Positions 1 to 7,634 of a DNA stretch of 34,932 nt are shown in pieces. The notes below the pieces were generated by a model, which did no database searches, was not told the origin of the DNA, and saw only the letters and a program-made list of their open reading frames with translations. The translations under genes and the position numbers were made by a program. Origin of the DNA: an uncultured Clostridia bacterium (GTDB taxonomy: Bacteria; Bacillota; Clostridia; Lachnospirales; Anaerotignaceae); NCBI GenBank assembly GCA_937901125.1, contig CALCGT010000015.1, positions 1 to 34,932 on the forward strand. Direction: 5' to 3'. Each line of letters opens with the position of its first letter. Positions within the stretch are counted from its first letter, which is position 1.

Positions 1-74
1 TTATAAGCCCTTATAGGGCTGGAGCAAACCACGTCTTTTAGGCGTGGTTATGATTCAACAAATATAATACTTCC

Positions 75-153
75 CCACAAAACGGTAGTTTTGTGGCGTT
101 AGAGGTTAAGGGGGATTATCCCCCTTACGGGTGCGGGAGGGCAGAGCCCTCGC
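75..153 (-). repeat. Hairpin-cluster repeat, copy A, downstream of the beta-CASP gene
   Basis: Three consecutive palindromes follow the minus-strand stop at 155. They are GAGGGC/GCCCTC with a 3-base loop (137-151), AAGGGGG/CCCCCTT with a 5-base loop (108-126), and CCACAAAAC/GTTTTGTGG with a 4-base loop (75-96). The last is almost identical to a hairpin in copy C at 22591-22612. The three may act together as a transcription end for the minus-strand gene, although none is followed by a clear T-run. Two further hairpins lie to the left: AACCACG/CGTGGTT (27-49) and AGCCC/GGGCT (6-20). Confidence 0.6.
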
Positions 154-154
154 A

Positions 155-1780
155 TCAAGATTCCAATTTGTCACACAGCTCGTTGATTTGCTTCAGCAGC
201 TTTTCCATATCCCGATTTGCGCCGCCTTTGTTCTGGCTGATGATGCGCTGCAGTCGTTTGCCGGCTTCATCCAGCTGATCTGCCAGATACATGGCCCGCT
301 TGCCTCCTTCGGACTGGGCCCTTGCCTTGGGATATTCCTTGGGCACAACTGGGATCTTGACCCCTTCGGAGATCATCTGATTGGTCAGCAGATCGAAGCA
401 TGCACCGCTGTAGGGAGCAAAGACATTGTAGCCGTATTCCTCCCGCAGGCATTTGGTGAAATCCTCGCAAACCATATCTTCTCCGTGGACAACAAAAACT
501 CTTTCTGGTTTTTGCTCGAAATGGTTCACCCAGTTCAGCAGACCTTTTTTATCCCCATGGCCGCTGACCCCTGCCAGCTGTTCGATATGGGCGTTGACAG
601 AAATGGTCTCGCCAAAGAGCCACACTTCATGGGCGCCATCGATGATATTTCTGCCCAATGTGCCCACTGCCTGATAGCCAACGAAGAGGATGGTACACTC
701 GGGCCTCCATAAATTATGCTTCAGATGATGGCGGATGCGCCCTGCTTCACACATGCCGGAAGCGGAAATGATAACCTTGGGGCTTTTATCAAAATTGATC
801 GCCATGGAATCATCGGGGGTGACTGCCACTTCCAGACCGCTGAATTCCAAGGGGTTAATGCCCTGTTTCACCAGCTCCATAGCGGCTGTGTCATAGCAGT
901 CCAGATAATTTTCTACGAAAACCTTCGTTGCTTCGATGGCAAGGGGGCTGTCGACATAGACCTTGAAGCCGTCATGCCCCTGCACCAGCTTCCGTTCCTT
1001 AATCTCGCGGATGAAATAAAGCATTTCCTGGGTACGGCCCACCGCAAAGGATGGAATGACCAGATTGCCGCTCCGGTCGAAGGTTTCCTGAATATGCCGT
1101 GCCAGTTCCGCTACATAATCGGGGGGTGCCGTATGGAAACGGTCACCGTATGTACTTTCCATGATGACGTAATCCGCTTCGGCGGTGTAGCGGGGGTCAT
1201 GGATGATGGGCTGGTTGATATTGCCAATATCCCCGGAGAAAACGATTTTTTTCGTGACTCCCCCCTCCGTCAGCCAAATTTCGATACTAGAGGAACCCAA
1301 AAGATGCCCCACATCGGTAAAACGTACCTGGATCCCGTCGCAGACAGGCACCTTTTTCATATAATCACATTCCACAAAATAATCCAGTACGGCGATGGCA
1401 TCTTCCGTGGTGTAAAGAGGCTCGAAGGGTTCTTTGCCGGCACGTTTGTTTTTTCTGTTGCGCCACTGGGCTTCAAATTCCTGGATGTGGGCACTGTCCA
1501 GCAACATGATGCGGCAAAGGTCTGTGGTAGCTTCGGTAGCATAGATCTCTCCCTGGAAGCCATTCTTATATAATAAAGGGATGAGCCCCGAATGGTCGAT
1601 ATGGGCGTGGGAAAGGAAAACATAATCGATATCCGCCGCGGAAACGGGGATTTCCTGGTTTTCATAGGTATCCTGTCCCTGTTCCATGCCGCAGTCCAAA
1701 AGGATGCTCTTGCCGCAGGCCTCGATATAATGGCAGCTTCCCGTTACTTCATGGGCAGCCCCTAAAAACATCAGTTTCAT
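155..1780 (-). CDS. MBL-fold beta-CASP RNase-like metallohydrolase (COG1236/Ysh1 type)
   Basis: A 541-residue protein of the metallo-beta-lactamase/beta-CASP superfamily, whose members are mostly RNA-processing nucleases in the cytoplasm. The zinc-binding HAHIDH motif lies at residues 58-63. It is followed by a conserved FSGDIGN segment, the beta-CASP motif around SGMCEAGRIRHHL, and the late VSGHGDKKG and VVHGE elements that complete the active site (RMMBL domain). The start at 1780 is preferred over upstream in-frame codons because AAGGAGGG lies just before it and the family's usual N-terminus (MKLMFLGAAHEVTGS) begins there. It stands alone, divergent from glgB across about 275 bases. Specific substrates cannot be read from sequence; this is not RNase J, which has a different domain order. 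Confidence 0.9.
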   Translation of the reverse strand: MKLMFLGAAHEVTGSCHYIEACGKSILLDCGMEQGQDTYENQEIPVSAADIDYVFLSHAHIDHSGLIPLLYKNGFQGEIYATEATTDLCRIMLLDSAHIQEFEAQWRNRKNKRAGKEPFEPLYTTEDAIAVLDYFVECDYMKKVPVCDGIQVRFTDVGHLLGSSSIEIWLTEGGVTKKIVFSGDIGNINQPIIHDPRYTAEADYVIMESTYGDRFHTAPPDYVAELARHIQETFDRSGNLVIPSFAVGRTQEMLYFIREIKERKLVQGHDGFKVYVDSPLAIEATKVFVENYLDCYDTAAMELVKQGINPLEFSGLEVAVTPDDSMAINFDKSPKVIISASGMCEAGRIRHHLKHNLWRPECTILFVGYQAVGTLGRNIIDGAHEVWLFGETISVNAHIEQLAGVSGHGDKKGLLNWVNHFEQKPERVFVVHGEDMVCEDFTKCLREEYGYNVFAPYSGACFDLLTNQMISEGVKIPVVPKEYPKARAQSEGGKRAMYLADQLDEAGKRLQRIISQNKGGANRDMEKLLKQINELCDKLES

Positions 1781-1962
1781 AGAGATTCCCTCCTTCGATG
1801 TGATTTTTTGGCAGTATGGACAAATGTCTTTATGTAAACAGTATATCTGTTTTCGTTTCGCCTGACAAGTCCTATGATGCATTGTTTCTTTTTGGTAAAA
1901 ATTAGGTCCTTTTTGACAAAATCTGGCTGGGTTTTGGTCTGGAAATATAGGGTAATATATGA

Positions 1963-1968
1963 TATAAT
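1963..1968 (+). promoter_or_regulatory. Candidate -10 box for glgB
   Basis: A perfect TATAAT lies in an AT-rich stretch about 90 bases before the glgB start. No convincing -35 box lies at 16-18 bases, so only the -10 is supported. Confidence 0.35.
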
Positions 1969-2056
1969 AAAAATAATAGAAAATGGGGAAGTATCCATTT
2001 CATATAGATTCGAAATCCTGATTTTGACGAAGAAATAGAGTAAAGGGGATGAGAAT

Positions 2057-4330
2057 ATGCTTACAACGACAAAGCTTTATGATATTTTTCGCATCGTAAA
2101 CGGGGAACATGGTGACCCCCATACGGTGTTGGGGATGCACGAGATCGAACAGGACGGCAAAAAAATGGTGACTGTCCGTGCGTTTCTGCCCGGAGCCAAA
2201 GCTATCATCGTCATCGATCAGAATAACAAGCGTAAAAAATATCCCATGGAATTGCTCCATCAGGATGGTTTCTTCGAAGTGACCGTTGAGGATAGGGAAG
2301 AATGGTTCCGTTATCAGCTGGAATATACCGATTACAGCGACCATAGCTGGAAGGCATACGACCCTTATTCCTTTGCGCCCACCCTGTCTGAATTTGACAG
2401 ACACCTTTTCGGTGCCGGCACCCATTACGAAATTTATGAAAAAATGGGTGGTAGACTGATGACTCACGGCGGTGCCAAGGGGGCCGCCTTTTCCGTATGG
2501 GCACCCAATGCCAAAGCAGTCAGCGTGGTGGGCGATTTCAACAACTGGGATCACCGCAGACACCTGATGCGCAGACTGGGAAATTCCGGCATCTGGGAGA
2601 TTTTCATTCCCGGTCTGAAGGAAGGGGATAAATACAAATTCCATGTGGTACAGTGTAACGGCAGACATGTGGACAAGGCAGATCCCTATGGTCTTTATTC
2701 CGAACTAAGACCCCAGACAGCTTCTGTGCTCTATCCTTTGAAGCGGTATAAATGGAAAGACCGCCGCTGGATGACTGCCAGAAAGAAATATGATTTCAAA
2801 ACCTCTCCTATGAACATCTATGAAGTCCATCTGGGCAGCTGGAAGCGGGGAGAGGAAAACAGATTCCTGACCTATGTGGAGCTGGCGGAGCAGCTGGTGC
2901 CCTATGCAATGGAAATGGGCTATACCCATATCGAGATCCTGCCCGTGGAAGAGCATCCCTTTGATGGCAGCTGGGGCTATCAGGTAACGGGCTATTATGC
3001 CCCCACCAGTCGTTATGGCAGCCCCGATGATTTCAAATATTTTATCGATACCTGCCACCAGAACGGCATCGGCGTCATTCTGGACTGGGTGCCTGCCCAT
3101 TTCCCCAAGGATGATTTCGGTCTGGCCCGCTTCGATGGCACAGCCCTCTATGAACATGAAGACCCCCGCATGGGCGAACACCTGCAGTGGGGTACCTATA
3201 TCTTCAACTACGGCAGAAAAGAGGTCATCAACTTCCTGTTGGCAAATGCCCTGTTCTGGGTAGATGCCTACCATATCGATGGTCTCCGTGTGGATGCGGT
3301 GGCATCTATGCTGTATCTGGATTTCTGCAAGAATGACGGGGAATGGCTGCCCAATAAATACGGCGGCAGAGAAAACCTGGAAGCAGTGGAATTTCTGAAA
3401 CACATGAATTCCATTATGGCGAAGAGAGAACCCGGCGCAGTCATCATCGCCGAGGAATCCACTTCCTGGGAAGGCGTCACCAGAGATGCCGAAGAAGGCG
3501 GTCTGGGCTTCAGCCTGAAATGGAACATGGGCTGGATGAACGATTTCCTGTTCTATATCAAAAAAGACCCCATCTACAGAAAGTATCATCATAATAAGCT
3601 GACCTTCGGTATGGCCTATCACTATTCCGAAAACTTCGTTTTGGTTTTGTCCCACGATGAAGTGGTTCATATGAAATCCTCCATGATCGGCAAGATGCCC
3701 GGGGATACTTGGCAAAGCTTTGCCAACCTGCGCCTGTCCTATGGCTTTATGATGGGTCACCCCGGTAAGAAGCTGCTGTTTATGGGCGGCGAATTTGGTC
3801 AGTATCAGGAATGGAGCGAAGCCCGTTCTCTGGATTGGCACCTGCTGCAGTATGCCGACCATCAGCATATGCAGGCATATGTGAAGGAACTGAACCACTT
3901 GTATGCTAAGGAATGCGCTTTCTGGGAAGAGGATTTCGACCCCGATGGCTTTATGTGGATCGAATGTGACGATGCGGACAGCTCTGTGGTATCCTTTATC
4001 CGCAGAAGTAAGGAAAAGGAACTGATCTTTGTCTGCAACTTCACCCCCGTGGTGCATAAAGGGTTCCGCCTGGGCGTGCCCAAGGAAGGGGGATATCATG
4101 AGATCTTCAATAGCGATGCGGAACGCTTCGGCGGCAGCAATGTGGTGAATGAAGCACCTATGGAAAGCACTACGGCGCCCTGCAGTCGTTGTCAGTTCAG
4201 CGTGAATGTGGACGTTCCTCCTCTGGGGATGATCGTTCTGGAACGGAAAGCTTCTCCGAAAATTTCTGCGAAAAAGGAAAGTAGCGTAAAAAATACAAAA
4301 AAATCCGCGGCTGAAGCAGATTTGGAATGA
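2057..4330 (+). CDS. glgB: 1,4-alpha-glucan (glycogen) branching enzyme
   Basis: A 757-residue GH13/CBM48 branching enzyme. It transfers alpha-1,4-glucan segments to alpha-1,6 positions during glycogen synthesis in the cytoplasm. An N-terminal domain precedes the CBM48 module (GDFNNWD near residues 159-165). The catalytic barrel shows the nucleophile Asp in GLRVDAV (about residue 413), the acid/base Glu in IAEEST (about 466) and the transition-state Asp in LSHDEVVH (about 534). The C-terminus carries an extra Lys/Ser-rich tail of about 30 residues after the usual end of the beta-sandwich domain. No other glycogen gene (glgC, glgA, glgP) is adjacent, so it stands alone here. The start follows AAGGGGATGAGA. 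Confidence 0.96.
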   Translation: MLTTTKLYDIFRIVNGEHGDPHTVLGMHEIEQDGKKMVTVRAFLPGAKAIIVIDQNNKRKKYPMELLHQDGFFEVTVEDREEWFRYQLEYTDYSDHSWKAYDPYSFAPTLSEFDRHLFGAGTHYEIYEKMGGRLMTHGGAKGAAFSVWAPNAKAVSVVGDFNNWDHRRHLMRRLGNSGIWEIFIPGLKEGDKYKFHVVQCNGRHVDKADPYGLYSELRPQTASVLYPLKRYKWKDRRWMTARKKYDFKTSPMNIYEVHLGSWKRGEENRFLTYVELAEQLVPYAMEMGYTHIEILPVEEHPFDGSWGYQVTGYYAPTSRYGSPDDFKYFIDTCHQNGIGVILDWVPAHFPKDDFGLARFDGTALYEHEDPRMGEHLQWGTYIFNYGRKEVINFLLANALFWVDAYHIDGLRVDAVASMLYLDFCKNDGEWLPNKYGGRENLEAVEFLKHMNSIMAKREPGAVIIAEESTSWEGVTRDAEEGGLGFSLKWNMGWMNDFLFYIKKDPIYRKYHHNKLTFGMAYHYSENFVLVLSHDEVVHMKSSMIGKMPGDTWQSFANLRLSYGFMMGHPGKKLLFMGGEFGQYQEWSEARSLDWHLLQYADHQHMQAYVKELNHLYAKECAFWEEDFDPDGFMWIECDDADSSVVSFIRRSKEKELIFVCNFTPVVHKGFRLGVPKEGGYHEIFNSDAERFGGSNVVNEAPMESTTAPCSRCQFSVNVDVPPLGMIVLERKASPKISAKKESSVKNTKKSAAEADLE

Positions 4331-4359
4331 TTTTTCTTAAGAATTTCTCTTTGTTCTTA

Positions 4360-4388
4360 TTGACGTTGCGGGAGTTTTTGTGTATAAT
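4360..4388 (+). promoter_or_regulatory. Sigma-A-type promoter for rpsU
   Basis: TTGACG at 4360-4365 and a perfect TATAAT at 4383-4388 are separated by 17 bases, giving a leader of about 75 bases before rpsU. Confidence 0.75.
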
Positions 4389-4469
4389 TCTTAAATGTAT
4401 GGTAAAAAAAGGCGCAAAAGCACCTTTCTTGCCATCAACGAATCTCGCACTGGGAGGGAGGGAAATTCA

Positions 4470-4646
4470 ATGTCAGAGGTAAAAGTTAAAGAAAATGAAT
4501 CCTTGGACAGCGCACTGCGTCGTTTTAAAAGAACATGTGCCAGAGATGGTATCATGGGCGAAGTACGCAAAAGAGAGCATTATGACAAACCCAGCGTAAA
4601 ACGCAAAAAGAAATCCGAAGCCGCTAGAAAACGTAAATTCAGATAA
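4470..4646 (+). CDS. rpsU: 30S ribosomal protein bS21
   Basis: A 58-residue, very basic protein, the normal length for bS21 in Firmicutes. It begins MSEVKVKENESLDSALRRFK and ends in the Lys/Arg-rich tail typical of the family. bS21 joins the 30S subunit late, near the anti-Shine-Dalgarno helix. The start at 4470 is chosen over upstream in-frame codons because GGGAGGGAGG lies eight bases before it and it matches the family N-terminus. It is followed by yqeY in the same direction, a common clostridial arrangement. Between the two lies the 131-bp structured element at 4651-4781. Confidence 0.97.
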   Translation: MSEVKVKENESLDSALRRFKRTCARDGIMGEVRKREHYDKPSVKRKKKSEAARKRKFR

Positions 4647-4650
4647 TACG

Positions 4651-4781
4651 ATGAAAGTGTTATCAAGCGACTGAGCGAGAGGGGCAGGCTTGCCTGCACA
4701 TCCGATCAGGCATTTGATAACCTGACGGTATGAGTAAAGCGAAGCTTTACGAATATCGACGGCGGCGTAGCCGACTTTCAT
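4651..4781 (+). repeat. 131-bp structured intergenic element, copy 1
   Basis: The element is bounded by the inverted repeat ATGAAAGT (4651-4658)/ACTTTCAT (4774-4781). Inside are GTTATCAA/TTGATAAC (4659-4666 with 4714-4721), GCAGGC-TT-GCCTGC (4684-4697) and GTAAAGC-GAA-GCTTTAC (4734-4750). A second copy of exactly the same length is at 12055-12185, with the same loops and compensating stem changes. It has no coding potential. It sits between rpsU and yqeY and could be a structured RNA or a miniature mobile element. I do not recognise it as a known riboswitch class. Confidence 0.7.
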
Positions 4782-4840
4782 ATTTGATTATATCTGTACG
4801 GTAAACCTGTTTGTTTACTTAGGCGAAAAGGGATGATTAT

Positions 4841-5290
4841 ATGTCATTAAAAGAGCAGCTTTTTGCAGATTTGAAAACTGCTATGAAAGAAAAGGATACA
4901 TTGAAAAAGGATACAGTACAGCTGATCCGTTCCGGTATTCTGCAGATCGAAAAAGATAACAAGGTGGAACTGGATGATGAAGGTGTCATCGATGTTATCT
5001 CCAAACAGCTCAAGAGCAGAAGGGATTCCTTGCCCGACTATATCAAGAGCGGCAGAGAAGATCTGATCGAAAAACTCAATAAAGAGATCGAAATTTTGTT
5101 AAGTTACCTTCCAGAGCAGTTAAGTGAGGATGAAATTCAGAAGATCGTAGAAGAAGCGATTGCACAGATCGGTGCGACGACCATCAAGGAAATGGGCAAA
5201 GTCATGGGTATCGTGACAGCCAAGGTAAAAGGTCGCGCGGATATGAAAGTTGTTGGTGGTCTTGTGAAGAAAATGCTCCAAGGCAAGTAA
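4841..5290 (+). CDS. yqeY: GatB/YqeY domain protein
   Basis: A 149-residue protein matching the stand-alone YqeY family, which resembles the C-terminal tRNA-binding domain of the amidotransferase subunit GatB. The N-terminus (MSLKEQLFADLKTAMKEKD) and the C-terminal GRADMKVVGGLVKKML are characteristic. It is predicted to be a soluble helical protein. Its cellular role is not firmly known; a link to tRNA or translation is inferred from the GatB similarity and the rpsU neighbour. The ribosome-binding site is AAAAGGGATGA. It ends 14 bases before a strong terminator. Confidence 0.93.
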   Translation: MSLKEQLFADLKTAMKEKDTLKKDTVQLIRSGILQIEKDNKVELDDEGVIDVISKQLKSRRDSLPDYIKSGREDLIEKLNKEIEILLSYLPEQLSEDEIQKIVEEAIAQIGATTIKEMGKVMGIVTAKVKGRADMKVVGGLVKKMLQGK

Positions 5291-5304
5291 TGATCAAAAA
5301 CAAT

Positions 5305-5335
5305 AGAGCCACAGGCAAAAGCCTGTGGCTCTTTT
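5305..5335 (+). terminator. Rho-independent terminator after yqeY
   Basis: A 12-bp stem, AGAGCCACAGGC/GCCTGTGGCTCT, with an AAAA loop, is followed by a T-run. It closes the rpsU-yqeY unit. Confidence 0.9.
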
Positions 5336-5344
5336 AATTTGATA

Positions 5345-5372
5345 TTGACTTTCCGCTTTAGGATGCTATAAT
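5345..5372 (+). promoter_or_regulatory. Promoter of importer lipoprotein gene 1
   Basis: TTGACT (5345-5350), a 16-base spacer and TATAAT (5367-5372). The GATGC before the -10 resembles the other importer promoters at 6557 and 8497, which also have 16-base spacers and end GTGC-TATAAT. Confidence 0.75.
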
Positions 5373-5462
5373 CTCCTTACAAAGTAGGATCGTAAAATGG
5401 GATTCGTCTGAAACGATGACCAACCCAGTAGGAAGAACGTAAAAAAAGGAGGAGGACACCGT

Positions 5463-6443
5463 ATGAAAATGAAAAAATACATGGGCTTGGCAGCTGCTTT
5501 GATGGCGGCAGTCATGGTGATGACAGGCTGTGGCGGCACAGGAGAAACGGCAGAAAACACATATCACATCGGCATCGTGCAGCAGAGTGAGCATGGCTCT
5601 TTGGATGCGGCGACCAAGGGCTTTATGGATAAGCTGACAGAGCTTTTGGGAGAAGAAAATGTAACCTTTGATTTAAAAAATGCCCAAGGGGAACAGACCA
5701 ACAGCACCTCCATCGCAACAAAATTTGTTTCTGACGGGGTAGACCTGATCATGGCAAACGGTACAACGGCATTGCAGTCTGCGGCAGTTGCAACGGGAGA
5801 TATCCCCATCGTCGGTGCTTCTGTATTGGACTATATCACTGCTGGCGTTGTGGATTCCAATGAAGTTCCCGGCAGAAACGTAACCGGTGTTTCCGACTTG
5901 GCAGAGACCAACGCACAGGTCGACGTTTTGCTGCAGTTCTGCCAGGAAGATACAAAAGTAGCAGTGGTATACTGCTCCGCAGAGCCAAACTCTGCATATC
6001 AGGCAAAGCTGGCGGAGGAACACCTACAGGAGCTGAACAGAAACTATGGTGTATACACAGTGGCAGAATCCAACGATATTCAGGCAGTCATGACAAAGGT
6101 AGTCAGCGATTGCGGGGCAGTTTATATTCCTACCGATAATACCTTGGCAAGTAATATGGAAATTGTGAAGAATATTACCCTTCCTGCCGGTGTGCCTTCC
6201 TTTGCAGGGGCAGAACCCATGTGCCGGATCGGTGCCCTTGCCACATTGTCCATCAGCTACTATGATCTGGGTGTAAAAGCAGCTGAAATGGCATATGAAA
6301 TTTTGGTAAATGGTGCAAACCCCGCCGAAATGCCCATCGAATTTTTGTCCGAAGGGATCACACCTAAATATAATGGGGATATGGCGGCAGCACTGAATGT
6401 TGAGATTCCTGAAGGCATGGAAGTCTTGGAAACAGTTGAATGA
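5463..6443 (+). CDS. ABC importer substrate-binding lipoprotein, copy 1 (TrpX-like)
   Basis: A 326-residue lipoprotein of the ABC_sub_bind family (COG2984), whose characterised members include the aromatic amino-acid binder TrpX. The signal peptide ends in a lipobox with Cys at residue 23 (VMTGC), so the mature protein should be anchored to the outer face of the membrane. The periplasmic-binding fold starts at YHIGIVQQSEHGSLDAA and contains the conserved YCSAEPNS and ATLSISYYDLGVKAAEMAY segments. GGAGGAGG precedes the start. It has its own promoter and terminator, so it is transcribed separately from the permease. It is closely similar to the protein at 8608-9594 but uses mixed codons. The ligand is inferred only from the family. 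Confidence 0.9.
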   Translation: MKMKKYMGLAAALMAAVMVMTGCGGTGETAENTYHIGIVQQSEHGSLDAATKGFMDKLTELLGEENVTFDLKNAQGEQTNSTSIATKFVSDGVDLIMANGTTALQSAAVATGDIPIVGASVLDYITAGVVDSNEVPGRNVTGVSDLAETNAQVDVLLQFCQEDTKVAVVYCSAEPNSAYQAKLAEEHLQELNRNYGVYTVAESNDIQAVMTKVVSDCGAVYIPTDNTLASNMEIVKNITLPAGVPSFAGAEPMCRIGALATLSISYYDLGVKAAEMAYEILVNGANPAEMPIEFLSEGITPKYNGDMAAALNVEIPEGMEVLETVE

Positions 6444-6460
6444 TCGAGAAATAGTTTTCA

Positions 6461-6488
6461 AAAGCGGAGTGAATGCGCCGCTTTTTTT
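6461..6488 (+). terminator. Terminator after lipoprotein gene 1
   Basis: AAAGCGG/CCGCTTT stem with a 10-base loop followed by a run of T. It separates the lipoprotein gene from the downstream permease. Confidence 0.7.
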
Positions 6489-6556
6489 ACGCTTTTATGC
6501 ATTAAATCAAATCAGTAGTTTCTTCGATGTGATTCATCGAAATATTCGATTGGGTG

Positions 6557-6584
6557 TTGACAACCAAAATGCCGGTGCTATAAT
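6557..6584 (+). promoter_or_regulatory. Promoter upstream of permease 1
   Basis: Perfect TTGACA (6557-6562) and perfect TATAAT (6579-6584) with a 16-base spacer. The sequence GGTGCTATAAT closely resembles the lipoprotein-gene promoter at 8497 rather than the promoter before permease 2 (9693). Confidence 0.8.
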
Positions 6585-6659
6585 TCATTTTTCAATGTAT
6601 TTTTATATGAACTTTTGTCGGTAAGAGGCAGATACAAAAGAAAAAGGGAGAAGATACAA

Positions 6660-6710
6660 ATGAAAAAAATAAATGGTTCCGTTTGTTCCTGTGAAAATCA
6701 ATCCATTTAG
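6660..6710 (+). CDS. Sixteen-codon ORF: relic of a lipoprotein gene start, or leader peptide
   Basis: A short frame, MKKINGSVCSCENQSI, is preceded by AAAGGGAGAAGATACAA. That is nearly the ribosome-binding site and first codons (MKK) of lipoprotein gene 2. With the lipoprotein-like promoter just upstream, this looks like the 5' end of a deleted third substrate-binding gene. A true leader peptide is possible but less supported. Whether it is translated is unknown. Confidence 0.35.
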   Translation: MKKINGSVCSCENQSI

Positions 6711-6726
6711 GAAAGAGGTTTTTTCA

Positions 6727-7634
6727 ATGAACATTATGGCATTACTCAATGCCCTTCCCGGCTCTGTAGCCCAAGGCTGATCTGGGGCGTTATGGCAATC
6801 GGCGTTTACATCACATTTAAAATACTAGACTTTGCGGATCTGACCGTAGACGGCAGCATTGCTACAGGCGGCGCTGTAGCCGTTATGACGATGCTCTCTG
6901 GTCAAAACGTTGGAGTTGCTCTGGTGGCAGCCACCATTGTAGGCATGCTGTCCGGTCTGGCAACAGGTATATTCCACGTTGCTTTCGGTATCCCTGGTAT
7001 TTTGGCAGGTATCCTGACCCAGCTGGGACTGTATTCCGTTAATATGCGGATCATGGGCAAATCCAATCAGGCCATCAGCGTAGATAATTACCAGCTGATC
7101 CTCAGCCTGAGAGATATCCCCCATGCCATCATCGTTTCTGTTATTTTCTGTGCGGCTGTCATTGTGCTGCTGTACTGGTTTTTCGGCACAGAAATGGACC
7201 GTGGCTTCCGCGCCACAGGGAATAACGAAAAAATGGCCCGCGCCCAGGGGATCAATACTAACAATATGAAGGTCATCGGTTTGATGCTGTCCAACGGTCT
7301 GGTTGGTCTGGCAGGGGGCTTATATGCCCAGTATCAGGGCAACGCCGACGTAAATATGGGCCGTGGCGCCATCGTGATTGGTTTGGCTGCCGTTATCATC
7401 GGCGGTGTTGTTTTTGACAAGCTGTTCCATAATTTTGCCCTGCGTCTGGTAGGCGTTGTGGGCGGTGCTATCCTGTATTTCGTGGTTATCGCGCTGGTGC
7501 TGTGGCTGGGTCTGGAAACAACAGATATGAAGCTGATCAGTGCCCTGATCGTTGCCCTGTTTATGGCAGTGCCTTATCTGAAAGGCAAATATTCTGCCAC
7601 CCATGTAAAGAGAGGAGACGGGAAAAATGCTTGA
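6727..7634 (+). pseudogene. ABC importer permease, copy 1 (frameshifted near the N-terminus)
   Basis: Homologous along its whole length to the permease at 9797-10705 (COG4120 family, multi-spanning inner-membrane subunit). Copy 1 begins with the same MNIMALLNALPGSVAQG but then has GG where copy 2 has GGG, so translation stops at 6778-6780 after 17 residues. An open frame resumes and an ATG at 6792 could restart a 280-residue protein lacking the first membrane-entry segment. That restart has no strong ribosome-binding site. The rest, including the RGFRATGNNEKMARAQGIN cytoplasmic loop, is conserved. The stop overlaps the ATPase start by 8 bases, as in copy 2. The frameshift could be real decay or a sequencing error. 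Confidence 0.75.

Noticed and set aside
131..1573. Plus-strand open frames opposite the beta-CASP gene
   Set aside because: They are antisense to a gene with complete catalytic motifs and have no supporting signals.
4651..4781. The 131-bp element as a simple terminator of rpsU
   Set aside because: No T-run follows the outer stem, the structure is multi-branched, and the second copy lies inside an operon.
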